DNA of 64,000 nt from Variovorax sp. Sphag1AA (GTDB taxonomy: Bacteria > Pseudomonadota > Gammaproteobacteria > Burkholderiales > Burkholderiaceae_C). Position 1 is the first letter of the stretch. The number at the start of each line of letters is the position of its first letter. A program made the position numbers and the translations under genes. The notes under the pieces were generated by a model. It did no database searches, was not told where the DNA came from, and saw only the letters and a program-made list of their open reading frames with translations. The stretch lies in the NCBI RefSeq assembly GCF_014192575.1, contig NZ_JACHYC010000010.1, positions 1-64,000 of the forward strand. The letters are read 5' to 3'. Of the stretch, positions 1-8,000 are shown one piece after another.

Positions 1-172
1 CTCTTCGGTGAATCTGCTCTTTCTCATGCCCGTCATTCTCCAAGTTGACGGACTCCACTACGTTGAGACTGGTACGGCTGGGAGGGGGCAGGTCAGCGCA
101 ACCAACCCATCGCAAGCAAAAGAGGAGGGAGAAGGCAATCGAGTTTTCGTTGCCGTTCTCAAAGAGGATGGC

Positions 173-637
173 TTACTTGCTACACGTCCCCGGCTGCGCC
201 AGACCCAACTTGGCTACATCGGCTTTGCCTTGCTCCTCTGGGACCTGTTCCAAGTCCGCGCCGCCCACGAATGCACCCATCTTGATGAACTGCCGAATGA
301 AGTAGTTCTTGCCGGCTTCCATGAACACTTCCAGGGAGTTGGGCGAGAACTCCGATTCGGTTTCGATTTTGTGTTTCTTGCCGCCTTCAACCTGCGTGTA
401 GAAGAACACGTCGGATGCGCTCTCGCCAAGGCATTTACCGTCCACCCAGAGGTCCTTCTTCAATGCCTTCCCAACAAAGCTGTTGCGGTAAACATAGAGG
501 CCTGAGTTTCCGGTATTTGGAGCTGCGAACTGCTTAGCCTTGTCGGCTTCCTCCTTGCCGGCCATATTGACGGAGGCACAGCCCGTCAGCACCAAGGCAG
601 AGAAGGTCAGAACGATGAGTTTGTGGTTGATTTTCAT
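173..637 (-). CDS. DUF2846-type lipoprotein
   Basis: This encodes a 154-residue predicted lipoprotein of unknown role. The N-terminus is a basic start, a hydrophobic stretch and a lipobox reading LTGC with Cys at about residue 19, so export and lipidation are expected. The mature part contains short segments such as GLYVYR near residue 45, a Lys/Asp-rich stretch around a conserved-looking GKCLGE, and a later YF(I)RQF strand. This pattern resembles DUF2846 lipoproteins, which carry a small beta-sandwich domain of unknown function. It stands alone on the minus strand with 338 bases of non-coding DNA upstream. The family assignment comes from recall of the pattern and is moderate. Confidence 0.7.
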   Translation of the reverse strand: MKINHKLIVLTFSALVLTGCASVNMAGKEEADKAKQFAAPNTGNSGLYVYRNSFVGKALKKDLWVDGKCLGESASDVFFYTQVEGGKKHKIETESEFSPNSLEVFMEAGKNYFIRQFIKMGAFVGGADLEQVPEEQGKADVAKLGLAQPGTCSK

Positions 638-975
638 TTTTATGGTCGTCGAAACCGTTGTGAATGGAAGGCCGAGCGCCAGATTGGGTTGGGTTCATGG
701 GCCATCGGGCGCCATGTCCGCGGCCCAGCCATTATGGCATTTGTTTCAATGCGTAACTCGCCGACGAAGCGTGGCTGGTCCTGGGTGTGCAGCCGCGCTA
801 ACACCGCCAACTTCGACCGCCGTCTTGCGCGGCCAGAGCAGTGCCTGGATGGAAGACGTAGGTCGACAATCGGGCCACAACCGGACATCCGCGAACTACC
901 CCAGAATCACGACCGTACCGCAGGACCGGCTGAGATGCGCCCTGCGAGTAGCTTTACTCATGACGAGGAGAGACT
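638..975. other. intergenic stretch, no gene seen
   Basis: This stretch lies between the divergent genes at 173-637 and 976-1386. Reading frames here overlap each other in several frames and none has protein-like composition. It should hold the promoters of both neighbours. The only element seen with confidence is the purine-rich ribosome binding site GAGGAGAG just before the start at 976. Confidence 0.5.
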
Positions 976-1386
976 ATGACTACGCTGTCTGCTGAAGAGC
1001 AAGTTTGGAACCTTGAGCTCGCATCGTGGGACTACCTCAAGTTGGGCGACTTGGAACGCTACATGTCGCTTTTTGACGAGGCGGTGGTCGCATGGCCCAA
1101 CAATCAACCGAAGCCCTTGAACAAGGATGGCCTTAGGGCATTGATGGCTGGAATTCTCTCCATGCTGCAGCCAGGCTCCGGGTCATCTGAGCTCACGCGA
1201 GTTTCGGTCCACAAAGTGGATGACGACGTCATCGTTCATTTCGAGGTCCACGGGCAGGCCGTCACAAGGGCTGGGCAAGAATTCCCTCTGCACGAAAGAT
1301 TCATTCACGCCTGGAAGAACACGATGGCGGGATGGAAGATTATTGGAGGGATGGGCGCTCCTGCTACAAACGCAGCAACTCCATAA
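976..1386 (+). CDS. NTF2-like / SnoaL-type small protein
   Basis: This encodes a 136-residue soluble protein that looks like a member of the NTF2-like (SnoaL/DUF4440) fold. The evidence is an N-terminal helix pair containing SWDYLKLGDLERY, then LFDEAVVAWP, and later beta strands including VDDDVIVHFEVHGQA and a closing GWKIIGGMG strand, in the typical order of the fold. The family includes small isomerases, dehydratases and ketosteroid-like enzymes as well as pure binding proteins, so no reaction can be assigned. The ATG is preceded at good spacing by GAGGAGAG, which supports this start. It has no signal peptide. Confidence 0.72.
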   Translation: MTTLSAEEQVWNLELASWDYLKLGDLERYMSLFDEAVVAWPNNQPKPLNKDGLRALMAGILSMLQPGSGSSELTRVSVHKVDDDVIVHFEVHGQAVTRAGQEFPLHERFIHAWKNTMAGWKIIGGMGAPATNAATP

Positions 1387-1467
1387 CTCATGCCGCTCGT
1401 GTCGCCGCGGCCGGCCAGCTCCGGCCACAAGCGGTCTCTCGCTGCTATCAGTCAATCGCGGAGTTCC

Positions 1468-1734
1468 ATGACTACTTCACAGCAATCGGCGAATGCTTGC
1501 CCTCGGTGTCACAGCGACGCACGAGTCACGGTAAAGCTCCTTCTCATCGGCAAGGCAAGTCCAAGCGCGATGTTTCCCGAAGAGGAACGGGCCGGCTACC
1601 TGCGACGTGACCAAGTGGCCATCGACGAATGTAGTCCGGAGTGGCTAGAGGAGGCTCCGTTGGAGCAGTTCGTGCATGGGTTTTACTGCCATACATGCGG
1701 TGTTGGCTTCATAGCCGACAGCATATTGAAGTGA
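1468..1734 (+). CDS. small Cys-rich protein of unknown function
   Basis: The protein is 88 residues from the ATG at 1468. The frame is open upstream to 1390, but that extension has unusual Ser/Arg-rich composition and is probably untranslated. Two Cys pairs, CPRC near residue 11 and CHTC near residue 75, could bind one zinc ion like a zinc ribbon. Between them is an acidic middle (EEERAGYLRRD, then DECSPEWLEEAP). I do not recognise the family. It lies downstream of the NTF2-like gene and could share its transcript. Confidence 0.5.
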   Translation: MTTSQQSANACPRCHSDARVTVKLLLIGKASPSAMFPEEERAGYLRRDQVAIDECSPEWLEEAPLEQFVHGFYCHTCGVGFIADSILK

Positions 1735-1820
1735 GCCAAGAACATCGCCATCAGCGACACAAGCCGGCCACAAGCCGCCACTCGGCCGGTGGCTCCAACA
1801 CAAGTCTCAACCCCTACTGC

Positions 1821-1994
1821 ATGTTGAATAGCGTCAAGAAATTTGAGCAACAGTTGCTGCGGCTCGACCCTGCCGCCGCCGACTTTGTGCTGCGCGTCGA
1901 CAAACTCGTGGAGGCTGTGCCCGAGGCCGAGAGAAACGATGGATTAATTGAGCCAATCTTCGCGATCTTTGAGATGTACCCCCTAGACGCGTGA
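1821..1994 (+). CDS. 57-residue hypothetical protein
   Basis: A short ORF starts at the ATG at 1821. The frame is open upstream to 1641, but that part reads like a shadow of the previous gene. The product is helical and charged (KKFEQQLLRLDP, then ADFVLRVDKLVEAVPEAERNDG), ending with a hydrophobic IFAIFEMYP. Its stop codon overlaps the next ATG in the arrangement ATGA, which is typical of translational coupling and supports both ORFs. Function is unknown. Confidence 0.42.
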   Translation: MLNSVKKFEQQLLRLDPAAADFVLRVDKLVEAVPEAERNDGLIEPIFAIFEMYPLDA

Positions 1995-2155
1995 TGACGA
2001 ATCGGATTCTCAATGGTCACCTTTCAAGCCAGGAGCGTTCCAAGTACATGTCCGCGCTGGCGGAAGCCGTGAAAGCGCCAGACCTGCCGAAGACGCTGCG
2101 TGATTTGGCCAACCGGTTTGTGGAGCGCCGCCGCACGTTGGATGCTGAGGGTTGA
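1994..2155 (+). CDS. 53-residue hypothetical protein, coupled
   Basis: This tiny ORF begins at the ATG overlapping the previous stop codon (ATGA at 1994-1997) and ends with TGA at 2153-2155. The product is basic and helical: an N-terminal GHLSSQERSKYM, then ALAEAVKAPDLPKTLRDLANRF and a basic end (VERRRTLDAEG). The overlap and sensible amphipathic composition suggest a real gene. A two-protein helper or toxin-antitoxin-like pair is conceivable, but nothing in the sequence shows it. Confidence 0.42.
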   Translation: MTNRILNGHLSSQERSKYMSALAEAVKAPDLPKTLRDLANRFVERRRTLDAEG

Positions 2156-2297
2156 GCTGTGCCTTGCGGCGCTGACGTCCTCTGGCAGAACCCGGCCAAG
2201 ACCCGTCATTCGTCGCTGGGTTTCAATTCGCCCGGACATTCGCTTCGCATTCGGAGCAACCTGGCTCGGGCGCCGCGCGTGCTCGATGGCAAGCCCT

Positions 2298-3287
2298 TCA
2301 AGCCACAGGAGCCATCGACACGAGACGAGCCAGCCGCTCTGAAACGAGGCGCTCTGCATCTTTGACTATTCGCTCAATGAGTTGCTGGACTGTCGGAATG
2401 TCGTGAATCAAGCCCGCAACCATGCCGCACGACCACGCGCCTGCATCCATCTCGCCGCTGCGCATGACCTTGGGGTACACCCCAGCAACTTCGGGAGCGA
2501 TGTCCGAAAAGCTGATGCTGGAGCCCATCTGCTTCTCCTTCTCGAGGATTCGCTCAACACCAGCGTTGTTCAGTACGCGTTCGGTGTTTCTCAATGGACG
2601 CATGACCAACCTGGTGTCCAACTCCGAGGCGTCGAGAATCGCTTGCTTGACGTTGTCGTGCACAGGCGCTTCCTTCGTCGCAAGGAAGCGCGTTCCCATG
2701 TTGATGCCGTCGGCGCCCAGGGCGAGCGCCGCAACCAATGACCTGGCATCGGCCATCCCGCCCGACGCCACGAAGGGAATGTCGAGTTCTTCGGCGGCGC
2801 GAGGCAGCAGGATGAAGTTGGGCACATCGTCTTCCCCGGGATGCCCCCCGCACTCGAATCCATCCACGCTCACTGCATCGCACCCAATGCTTTGTGCCTT
2901 CAGCGCGTGCCTGACAGCCGTGCACTTGTGAATGACCTTGATGCCGGCCTCCTTGAGTACAGGCATCCACTTGGCAGGATTGTTTCCCGCAGTTTCCACA
3001 ATCTTGATTCCGCCGTCGGCAATCGCGCGAATGTAGCCAGGGTAGTCGGGCGGCTTGACGGCAGGAAGAAACGTCAGGTTTACGCCAAATGGATTGCTCG
3101 TAAGTGTCTTGCACTTTGCAATCTCATCTGCGAGAGCTGCCGGCGAAGGTTGCGTGAGGGCGGTGATGAGGCCCAGGCCGCCCGCATTTGATACGGCAGA
3201 GGCCAATTCAGCCAAGCCGACAAAGTGCATGCCGCCCTGAACGATGGGGTACTTGATGTTGAAGAGCTCGGTGATTCGTGTGCGCAT
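2298..3287 (-). CDS. nitronate monooxygenase (NMO) family protein
   Basis: This is a 329-residue FMN-dependent TIM-barrel enzyme of the nitronate monooxygenase / 2-nitropropane dioxygenase family. The N-terminus contains KYPIVQGGMHFVG; the middle has GFECGGHPGEDD, and the phosphate-binding part reads ASGGMADARSL followed by GADGINMGTRF. These are the usual FMN-binding landmarks, and the length matches the family. Known members oxidise alkyl nitronates or act as enoyl reductases, so the true substrate here is open. It is the last gene of a leftward operon with a Bug receptor, isomerase, SDR and acyl-CoA ligase, so a step in degradation of an organic acid or aromatic is likely. It lies 109 bases downstream of the Bug gene. 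Confidence 0.88.
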   Translation of the reverse strand: MRTRITELFNIKYPIVQGGMHFVGLAELASAVSNAGGLGLITALTQPSPAALADEIAKCKTLTSNPFGVNLTFLPAVKPPDYPGYIRAIADGGIKIVETAGNNPAKWMPVLKEAGIKVIHKCTAVRHALKAQSIGCDAVSVDGFECGGHPGEDDVPNFILLPRAAEELDIPFVASGGMADARSLVAALALGADGINMGTRFLATKEAPVHDNVKQAILDASELDTRLVMRPLRNTERVLNNAGVERILEKEKQMGSSISFSDIAPEVAGVYPKVMRSGEMDAGAWSCGMVAGLIHDIPTVQQLIERIVKDAERLVSERLARLVSMAPVA

Positions 3288-3396
3288 TCATTTCCTCGTG
3301 AATTTGGACGGGGTAGGGATTGCCCGCGACGTCAAGGATGGAACAGTGGCCCCGACGCGGTGCGCCGCGATGCAGCGCAACCGCTGATGCCGTTCC

Positions 3397-4362
3397 TCAT
3401 TTCCGACTGAGGCCGAGCAGGTCCAGAATTTCCTTCTCCTGCTTCATCGTGTCCACCGCGAACCTGTGAAAGTCCGCTGAGCTCTTGTAGTCGGGCTCCA
3501 TGTCGTAGCGAGCGAGGACTTGCTTGAACTCCGGCTGCTGCATGGCAGTCTTGAACGCGTCGTGCAGCTTGCTCACAATCGCCGGGTCGGTGCCCCTGGG
3601 AGCGACCAGCCCCCAATAGGAGGTCTGGGTGAGAGGTATCCCAACTTCGCGAAGCGTGGGTACTTCGGGAAAGCTTGCCATCCGCTTGTCCCCCCACGTC
3701 ACGAGCAGTCGCATCTTTCCTTCCTTGACGAAGGTCGCCCAGGCTGATGTCTCAGCTGCAGAATCGATTTGTCCGCCGAGGAGTGCCTGCATGGTCTCTC
3801 CAGTGCCCTTGTACGGGATGTGATTGAGCCGGATGCCTGCCTTGCGGGAAATCTGCTCCATCGTCAAATGGTTCGTGGTCGCCACGCCTGGACTTCCGTA
3901 GGTCAGCATGCCGGGCTGCGCTTTCGCGGCCGCCACATACTCCGCCCAGGTCTTGATGGATGACGAGGCCGGCACCACGATGCCGAAGGCGTAGCCGGTG
4001 AGCCCGATGACGTATGTCAGGTCCTTGGCGGGGTCCCACTTGATGTCGGTCGTATACGGAAGACGATAGATTCCCAACGATGCGATGCCCAGGGTGTACC
4101 CGTCGTTGGCGGCGCTTTGCAGCACCACTCCGGGCATGGTGCCTCCCGCTCCCGGCTTGTTCTCGATGATGACTGGCTGTTTGAGAGTCCTGGAAACGGC
4201 CTCGGCGAGCACACGCATGGGTGCATCCGTCGAGCCGCCAGGCGCGAACCCGATAACGATTTTGATGGGGCGCGTCGGATAGGCCACATCAGCAGCGGCC
4301 GAAACGCCCAGGATGGCCGAAGCCGCGATGGCCGCACATGCGGCGCGACGAGTGTTGAGCAT
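3397..4362 (-). CDS. Bug-family tripartite tricarboxylate receptor
   Basis: This encodes a periplasmic solute-binding protein of the Bug (TctC-like) family, 321 residues from the ATG at 4362. The longer open frame upstream to 4599 overlaps the neighbouring gene and has poor composition. A signal peptide ending near AAADVA precedes the hallmark start YPTRPIKIVIGFAPGG and the later NKPGAGG loop; LTYGSPG and IPYKG follow in the expected places. No TctA/TctB membrane genes are nearby, which is common for this family in Burkholderiales. It probably binds the carboxylate degraded by the surrounding enzymes, but the ligand cannot be read from the sequence. Confidence 0.92.
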   Translation of the reverse strand: MLNTRRAACAAIAASAILGVSAAADVAYPTRPIKIVIGFAPGGSTDAPMRVLAEAVSRTLKQPVIIENKPGAGGTMPGVVLQSAANDGYTLGIASLGIYRLPYTTDIKWDPAKDLTYVIGLTGYAFGIVVPASSSIKTWAEYVAAAKAQPGMLTYGSPGVATTNHLTMEQISRKAGIRLNHIPYKGTGETMQALLGGQIDSAAETSAWATFVKEGKMRLLVTWGDKRMASFPEVPTLREVGIPLTQTSYWGLVAPRGTDPAIVSKLHDAFKTAMQQPEFKQVLARYDMEPDYKSSADFHRFAVDTMKQEKEILDLLGLSRK

Positions 4363-4390
4363 GCAGGTTGTCTCCTCTGTTGAATTGCTT

Positions 4391-4999
4391 CTAGGCGCGA
4401 CTAGCTTCTTCTTCGACGTCGCGCAGCCGGTCCTTGCCAAAGAACATTTCGGTACCGACGAAGAACGTCGGAGAGCCGAAGGCACCCCGACGGAACGCAT
4501 CCTCGGTATTCGCGAGCAGCCTTGCCTTGACCTCCGGGGTCTGGCTGGCGGCGAGAAGTGCTTCAGGGGCGAGTCCGGCCTCCTGGAGCTCGGACGCAAT
4601 CACCAGGGGGTCGTCCATCTTCTTCTCGCGCTCCCACATGCTCGCGAACACGACGTCGACATAGCGTTCAAAGCAGCCGAGGCCCTGGGCGGCTACGGCG
4701 CCGCGCATGATTTGGAGCGTGTTCACTGGGAAGTGCGGATTCGACCGAAAGTCCACCAAATGGTGCTTGTTGACGAACCGTTTGAGTTCCAGGTTGTCGT
4801 AGGCTCGCTTCAGGGGAATCGCGGCATTGGATTCCGCTGGCGACCGGTTGTTGGCAAGCTTGAACAAGCCGCCCAGAAGGACGGGTACGTACTCGAACGT
4901 GGTGCCGGCCCGAGATTCAATCTCGGGAATCACCTTGTGACTGAGGTAGGCATTGGGGCTGCCGAAGTCGAACAGAAACTGGATTGCTGGTTTGCTCAT
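4391..4999 (-). CDS. 2-hydroxychromene-2-carboxylate isomerase-like (DsbA fold)
   Basis: This is a 202-residue thioredoxin-fold protein of the kappa-class GST / 2-hydroxychromene-2-carboxylate isomerase group. The N-terminus carries FLFDFGSPNAYL; the Ser in GSP at about residue 14 corresponds to the nucleophile of characterised isomerases, with no CxxC redox pair. A helical insert follows, and the C-terminus has GAFGSPTFFVGTEMFFGKDRL, the cis-Pro loop and substrate lid of the family. Known members act in naphthalene-type aromatic degradation using glutathione. Position between an SDR and a Bug receptor fits a role in catabolism of an aromatic or cyclic acid, which is inference. Confidence 0.85.
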   Translation of the reverse strand: MSKPAIQFLFDFGSPNAYLSHKVIPEIESRAGTTFEYVPVLLGGLFKLANNRSPAESNAAIPLKRAYDNLELKRFVNKHHLVDFRSNPHFPVNTLQIMRGAVAAQGLGCFERYVDVVFASMWEREKKMDDPLVIASELQEAGLAPEALLAASQTPEVKARLLANTEDAFRRGAFGSPTFFVGTEMFFGKDRLRDVEEEASRA

Positions 5000-5053
5000 T
5001 GATGGGATGTCCTTCGCGTTGAGGGGTGCAACATCAGGGATTCGGGCCGCCGA

Positions 5054-5782
5054 TTACCAAGGCTCCAGCCACGGACGAACCTCTGTCTCGTGCGTCCACG
5101 CATCACGAGGCTGGCTGTGCAGATGCCAGTAGAGGTCGGCGATGCGCGCCGGATTGACAATCCCTTCCCGGTCCTTGAGGGCGTACCTGTCCGGGAAATT
5201 GGTTCGGATGAACTCGGTGTCGATGGCGCCATCAATCACGGGATGCGCCACGTGAATGCCCTTGGGCCACAACTCGCGCGCCATGCTCTGAGCGAGCGCG
5301 CGAAGGCCATGCTTCGCGCCCGCGAAGGCTGCAAACCCGTCGCGGCCTCGCAGGCTCGCCGTGGCACCAGTAAAGATGATGGTCCCGCGGCCGCGGGGGA
5401 GCATCACCTTTGCGGTCTCACGCCCCATCAGGAAGCCGGCAAAGCACGCCATCTCCCAGACCTTGTAGTACACGCGAGCCGTTGTCTCAGTGATGCCGAA
5501 TCTGACGTTCGCGCCGATGTTGAAGACTGCAACTTCAATCGGTGCGATTTCGGTTTCAATCTTGTTGACGAGCGCGACCATCTCTTCTTCTTTGCGAGCG
5601 TCGCTTCCGAAGGCGTGCGCCTCACCTCCAGCGCTTTGAATTTGTTCAACGAGCGGTTGCAGCTTGTCTACACTGCGCCGCGTCACGCACGCGACGTAGC
5701 CCTCGCGTGCGAACCTCTGCGCGATGGCGCCGCCAGTGGCATCTCCGGCGCCAATCACAAGAATTGCCTTCTTGTCAGTCAT
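5054..5782 (-). CDS. SDR-family protein lacking the catalytic Tyr
   Basis: This 242-residue short-chain dehydrogenase/reductase starts at the ATG at 5782, preceded by an AGGAG ribosome binding site; a longer frame to 5833 is less likely. The nucleotide-binding loop is GAGDATGGAI (residues 11-20), variant of TGxxxGxG. NIGAN replaces the usual NNAG. Ser143 lies in TGATAS. The expected YxxxK is instead F153-A-G-A-K157, so the catalytic Tyr is Phe while Lys is kept. It may be inactive as a classical dehydrogenase, use another mechanism, or belong to a divergent SDR branch. It is the second gene of the acyl-CoA ligase operon. Confidence 0.85.
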   Translation of the reverse strand: MTDKKAILVIGAGDATGGAIAQRFAREGYVACVTRRSVDKLQPLVEQIQSAGGEAHAFGSDARKEEEMVALVNKIETEIAPIEVAVFNIGANVRFGITETTARVYYKVWEMACFAGFLMGRETAKVMLPRGRGTIIFTGATASLRGRDGFAAFAGAKHGLRALAQSMARELWPKGIHVAHPVIDGAIDTEFIRTNFPDRYALKDREGIVNPARIADLYWHLHSQPRDAWTHETEVRPWLEPW

Positions 5783-5846
5783 ACAGTCTCCTGAGTTGAT
5801 TGAATGGTTGCTGGCGGCAACGCCAGCATGCACGTCGGACCGTTGC

Positions 5847-7394
5847 CTAGACCGAAGGAGCCTCGGCTTCCTTGGCGAGTTCGTGCTTCAGAATTTTTCC
5901 GGCCGCGGTGGCCGGCAGCGCATCCTTGATTCGGACTTCTGCAGGGCGCTTGTAGGGTGCAAGTCGCTCGCCCACGTACGCGACAATCTGCTCGGTAGTC
6001 GCGTGTTCGCCTGCTCGCAACTGCACAAACGCGACGACCTCTTCGTTTCCGGGTACCTTGCGTCCGACGACGGCGCATGCTGCAACCGCCGGGTGGGTGG
6101 CCAAGACGGCTTCCACCTCTGGCGGATAGACATTGAAGCCCGAGCGGATGATGAGTTCCTTGGTGCGACCTGCGATGTGCAAGTAGTCGCCGTCGAAGCG
6201 AGCAAGGTCTCCCGTGTTGAACCAGCCATTCGCATCGAGAGCAGCTGCAGTCAGCTCCGGCGCCCTGTAGTAGCCGAGCATGACGTTGGGGCCCTTGACA
6301 TGCAGCTCGCCCACTCCGCCCGATTGCACCTCCGTGTCTTCTTGACCTACGAGCTTCACGTCAACACCGGGAATGACCGGGCCAACCGTTGTGTCAGGGC
6401 GTGGGTCGTCCATGCGCGTGAACGAGATGGTCGGCGAGCATTCCGTGATGCCGTATCCGTTGTGCAGCGTCAGGCGAAATGCGGCTTCGGTTTGTTGCTT
6501 GAGCGTCAGGTCCAGCGGGGCGCCAGCGACTCCGATGCTGCGCAGGTTGGGACAGTCGAGCGTGCCATTCGAAACCGCGAGCAGGCGCTGGTACATGGTC
6601 GGGACGCCTTGCAGCCGAGTGACTCGCCCGCTCTTGAGGGCTTGCAGTGTGGCTTCTGCGGTGAAACGTGGCACCAGTTCCAGGCAAGCGCCGAACATCA
6701 GCGTCCCCACGAGTACCGACGAGAAGCCCACGATGTGCGACATGGGCAGGACCCCATACACGTGGTCGTCGGGTTCGAAGCTTCGCAGTACGCCGCCGAT
6801 GGCCGCGGTGAACATGACACTGCGGTGGCTGAGCATCACCCCCTTGGGTGTGCCGGTCGTTCCGGACGTGTAGATGAGTGCGCCTACCTGGCGCGACGCT
6901 TCCTCGGATACGGGCTCGGCCACTGCGTCCGCCGCTAATGCGCTGACTGCGACGGAGCCAAGGCCGGGGATGGTTTGGTTGTGAAGTCCGAGTCGTTCGG
7001 CATGACGGGCGGCCTCGCTTGAGGTCGTGCAGGTGCAGATGACCGCTCGTGCGCCGCTATGGGTACCGATGGCCTCGATCTCGCGCTCGCTAATGCGGGC
7101 GTTCGCCACCAAAGGCCAAGCATCGATGCCGCCGATGGCGAGAACCAGCACCGCCAGCGCAATCGAGTTCTCGCCCAAAAGCATGACGCGGTCACCGGGA
7201 CGAACGCCTGCCCCTTTTAGCCACGTCTGGCTTGTTGAAATTGCGCTTGCAAGCTCTGCGTACGTGAGCGTCTGGGTGCCTTCGACCAGCGCGGGTGCGT
7301 CGGGCGAGCGCTGCGCCCACGGGAGCACGACATGGGACATTCGTCGGGGCAGCGCCTCGAGCAGCGGTATCGGGTCCAGATGAGTGGACGGCAT
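5847..7394 (-). CDS. AMP-forming acyl-CoA synthetase
   Basis: This is a 515-residue member of the ANL adenylating superfamily that activates a carboxylic acid to its CoA thioester using ATP. The P-loop-like motif reads YTSGTTGTPKGV near residue 177, the adenine motif is YGITE, the hinge region is TGDLARFDGDYLHIAGRTKE, and the catalytic Lys lies in AAGKILKHEL near the C-terminus. The start is taken at the ATG at 7394; a TTG directly before it is possible. It is the first gene of the leftward operon, 81 bases from the divergent HxlR gene, so it is the likely regulated entry step. Substrate is unknown; the operon context suggests an aromatic or cyclic acid. Confidence 0.92.
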   Translation of the reverse strand: MPSTHLDPIPLLEALPRRMSHVVLPWAQRSPDAPALVEGTQTLTYAELASAISTSQTWLKGAGVRPGDRVMLLGENSIALAVLVLAIGGIDAWPLVANARISEREIEAIGTHSGARAVICTCTTSSEAARHAERLGLHNQTIPGLGSVAVSALAADAVAEPVSEEASRQVGALIYTSGTTGTPKGVMLSHRSVMFTAAIGGVLRSFEPDDHVYGVLPMSHIVGFSSVLVGTLMFGACLELVPRFTAEATLQALKSGRVTRLQGVPTMYQRLLAVSNGTLDCPNLRSIGVAGAPLDLTLKQQTEAAFRLTLHNGYGITECSPTISFTRMDDPRPDTTVGPVIPGVDVKLVGQEDTEVQSGGVGELHVKGPNVMLGYYRAPELTAAALDANGWFNTGDLARFDGDYLHIAGRTKELIIRSGFNVYPPEVEAVLATHPAVAACAVVGRKVPGNEEVVAFVQLRAGEHATTEQIVAYVGERLAPYKRPAEVRIKDALPATAAGKILKHELAKEAEAPSV

Positions 7395-7409
7395 CAAGCT
7401 TGTCTCCTT

Positions 7410-7455
7410 AGTTCTGTTTTTGAACTGACTGGAGGTTAGGTTTAAAATCTGAACT
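7410..7455. promoter_or_regulatory. candidate HxlR operator between divergent genes
   Basis: The 81-base gap between the ligase and HxlR genes contains an inverted repeat AGTTC-N7-GAACT at 7410-7426 and a further direct copy GAACT at 7451-7455, 29 bases after the second arm. Repeated half-sites in a divergent promoter next to a winged-helix regulator are the normal place for its operator. The TTTAAAAT stretch at 7441-7448 could be part of a promoter. Binding is inferred from position. Confidence 0.4.
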
Positions 7456-7475
7456 CGTCAAGCACGAAGTCGAAC

Positions 7476-7925
7476 ATGAAGTGGAACGACCTTGAACAGG
7501 AGCACTGCTCCGTCGCGCGCACGGTCTCGGTCATCGGTGACCGGTGGTCCTTGCTCGTATTGAGAGACTGCTTCCTGGGTGTGCGTCGTTTCGACGAGTT
7601 CCAGGAGCGGCTGGACATTTCGCGTCCTATGCTTGCGGACCGGCTTGGGAAACTGGTCGATGCCGGCGTTCTCAAGAAGGTGGCCTACCAGGAGTCACCA
7701 CCGCGTTATGAGTACAAGCTGACGCCAAAAGGCTTGGACCTGCACCCCGTCTTGATGGCCATCGTGCATTGGGGCGACGTGCATATGGCGGGGAAGGCCG
7801 GCAGGCCCCTGCTACATAGGCACGTCGGATGCGGTCATCTGTTCGACCCTGTTACGGTCTGCTCCGAATGCAACGCGGCGTTGAAGGCAAAGGATGTGGC
7901 CGTGGAGCGCGGGCCCGGCGCATAG
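7476..7925 (+). CDS. HxlR-family transcriptional regulator
   Basis: This is a 149-residue winged-helix regulator. The first 20 residues include the Cys in HCSVARTVSVIGDRWSLLVL, the typical HxlR opening; then FDEFQERLDISRPMLADRLGKLVDAGVL forms the recognition helices and PPRYEYKLTPKGLDL the wing. The C-terminus adds a Cys-containing tail (VGCGH and VCSECN), found in several family members and a possible metal or redox site. It is transcribed divergently from the acyl-CoA ligase operon, so it probably controls that operon and itself. Its effector is likely the pathway substrate or its CoA ester; that is inference. Confidence 0.9.
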   Translation: MKWNDLEQEHCSVARTVSVIGDRWSLLVLRDCFLGVRRFDEFQERLDISRPMLADRLGKLVDAGVLKKVAYQESPPRYEYKLTPKGLDLHPVLMAIVHWGDVHMAGKAGRPLLHRHVGCGHLFDPVTVCSECNAALKAKDVAVERGPGA

Positions 7926-8000
7926 CTGGCAACTGCGCGCTATGCGAACTGGCGCCTTCGAGCCAACACCCGGCCAACACCGGACACTCAGAACGGACAT

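Noticed and set aside
4363..4599. Upstream extension of the Bug receptor
   Set aside because: It overlaps the isomerase gene, is Ser/Arg-rich and would hide the signal peptide.
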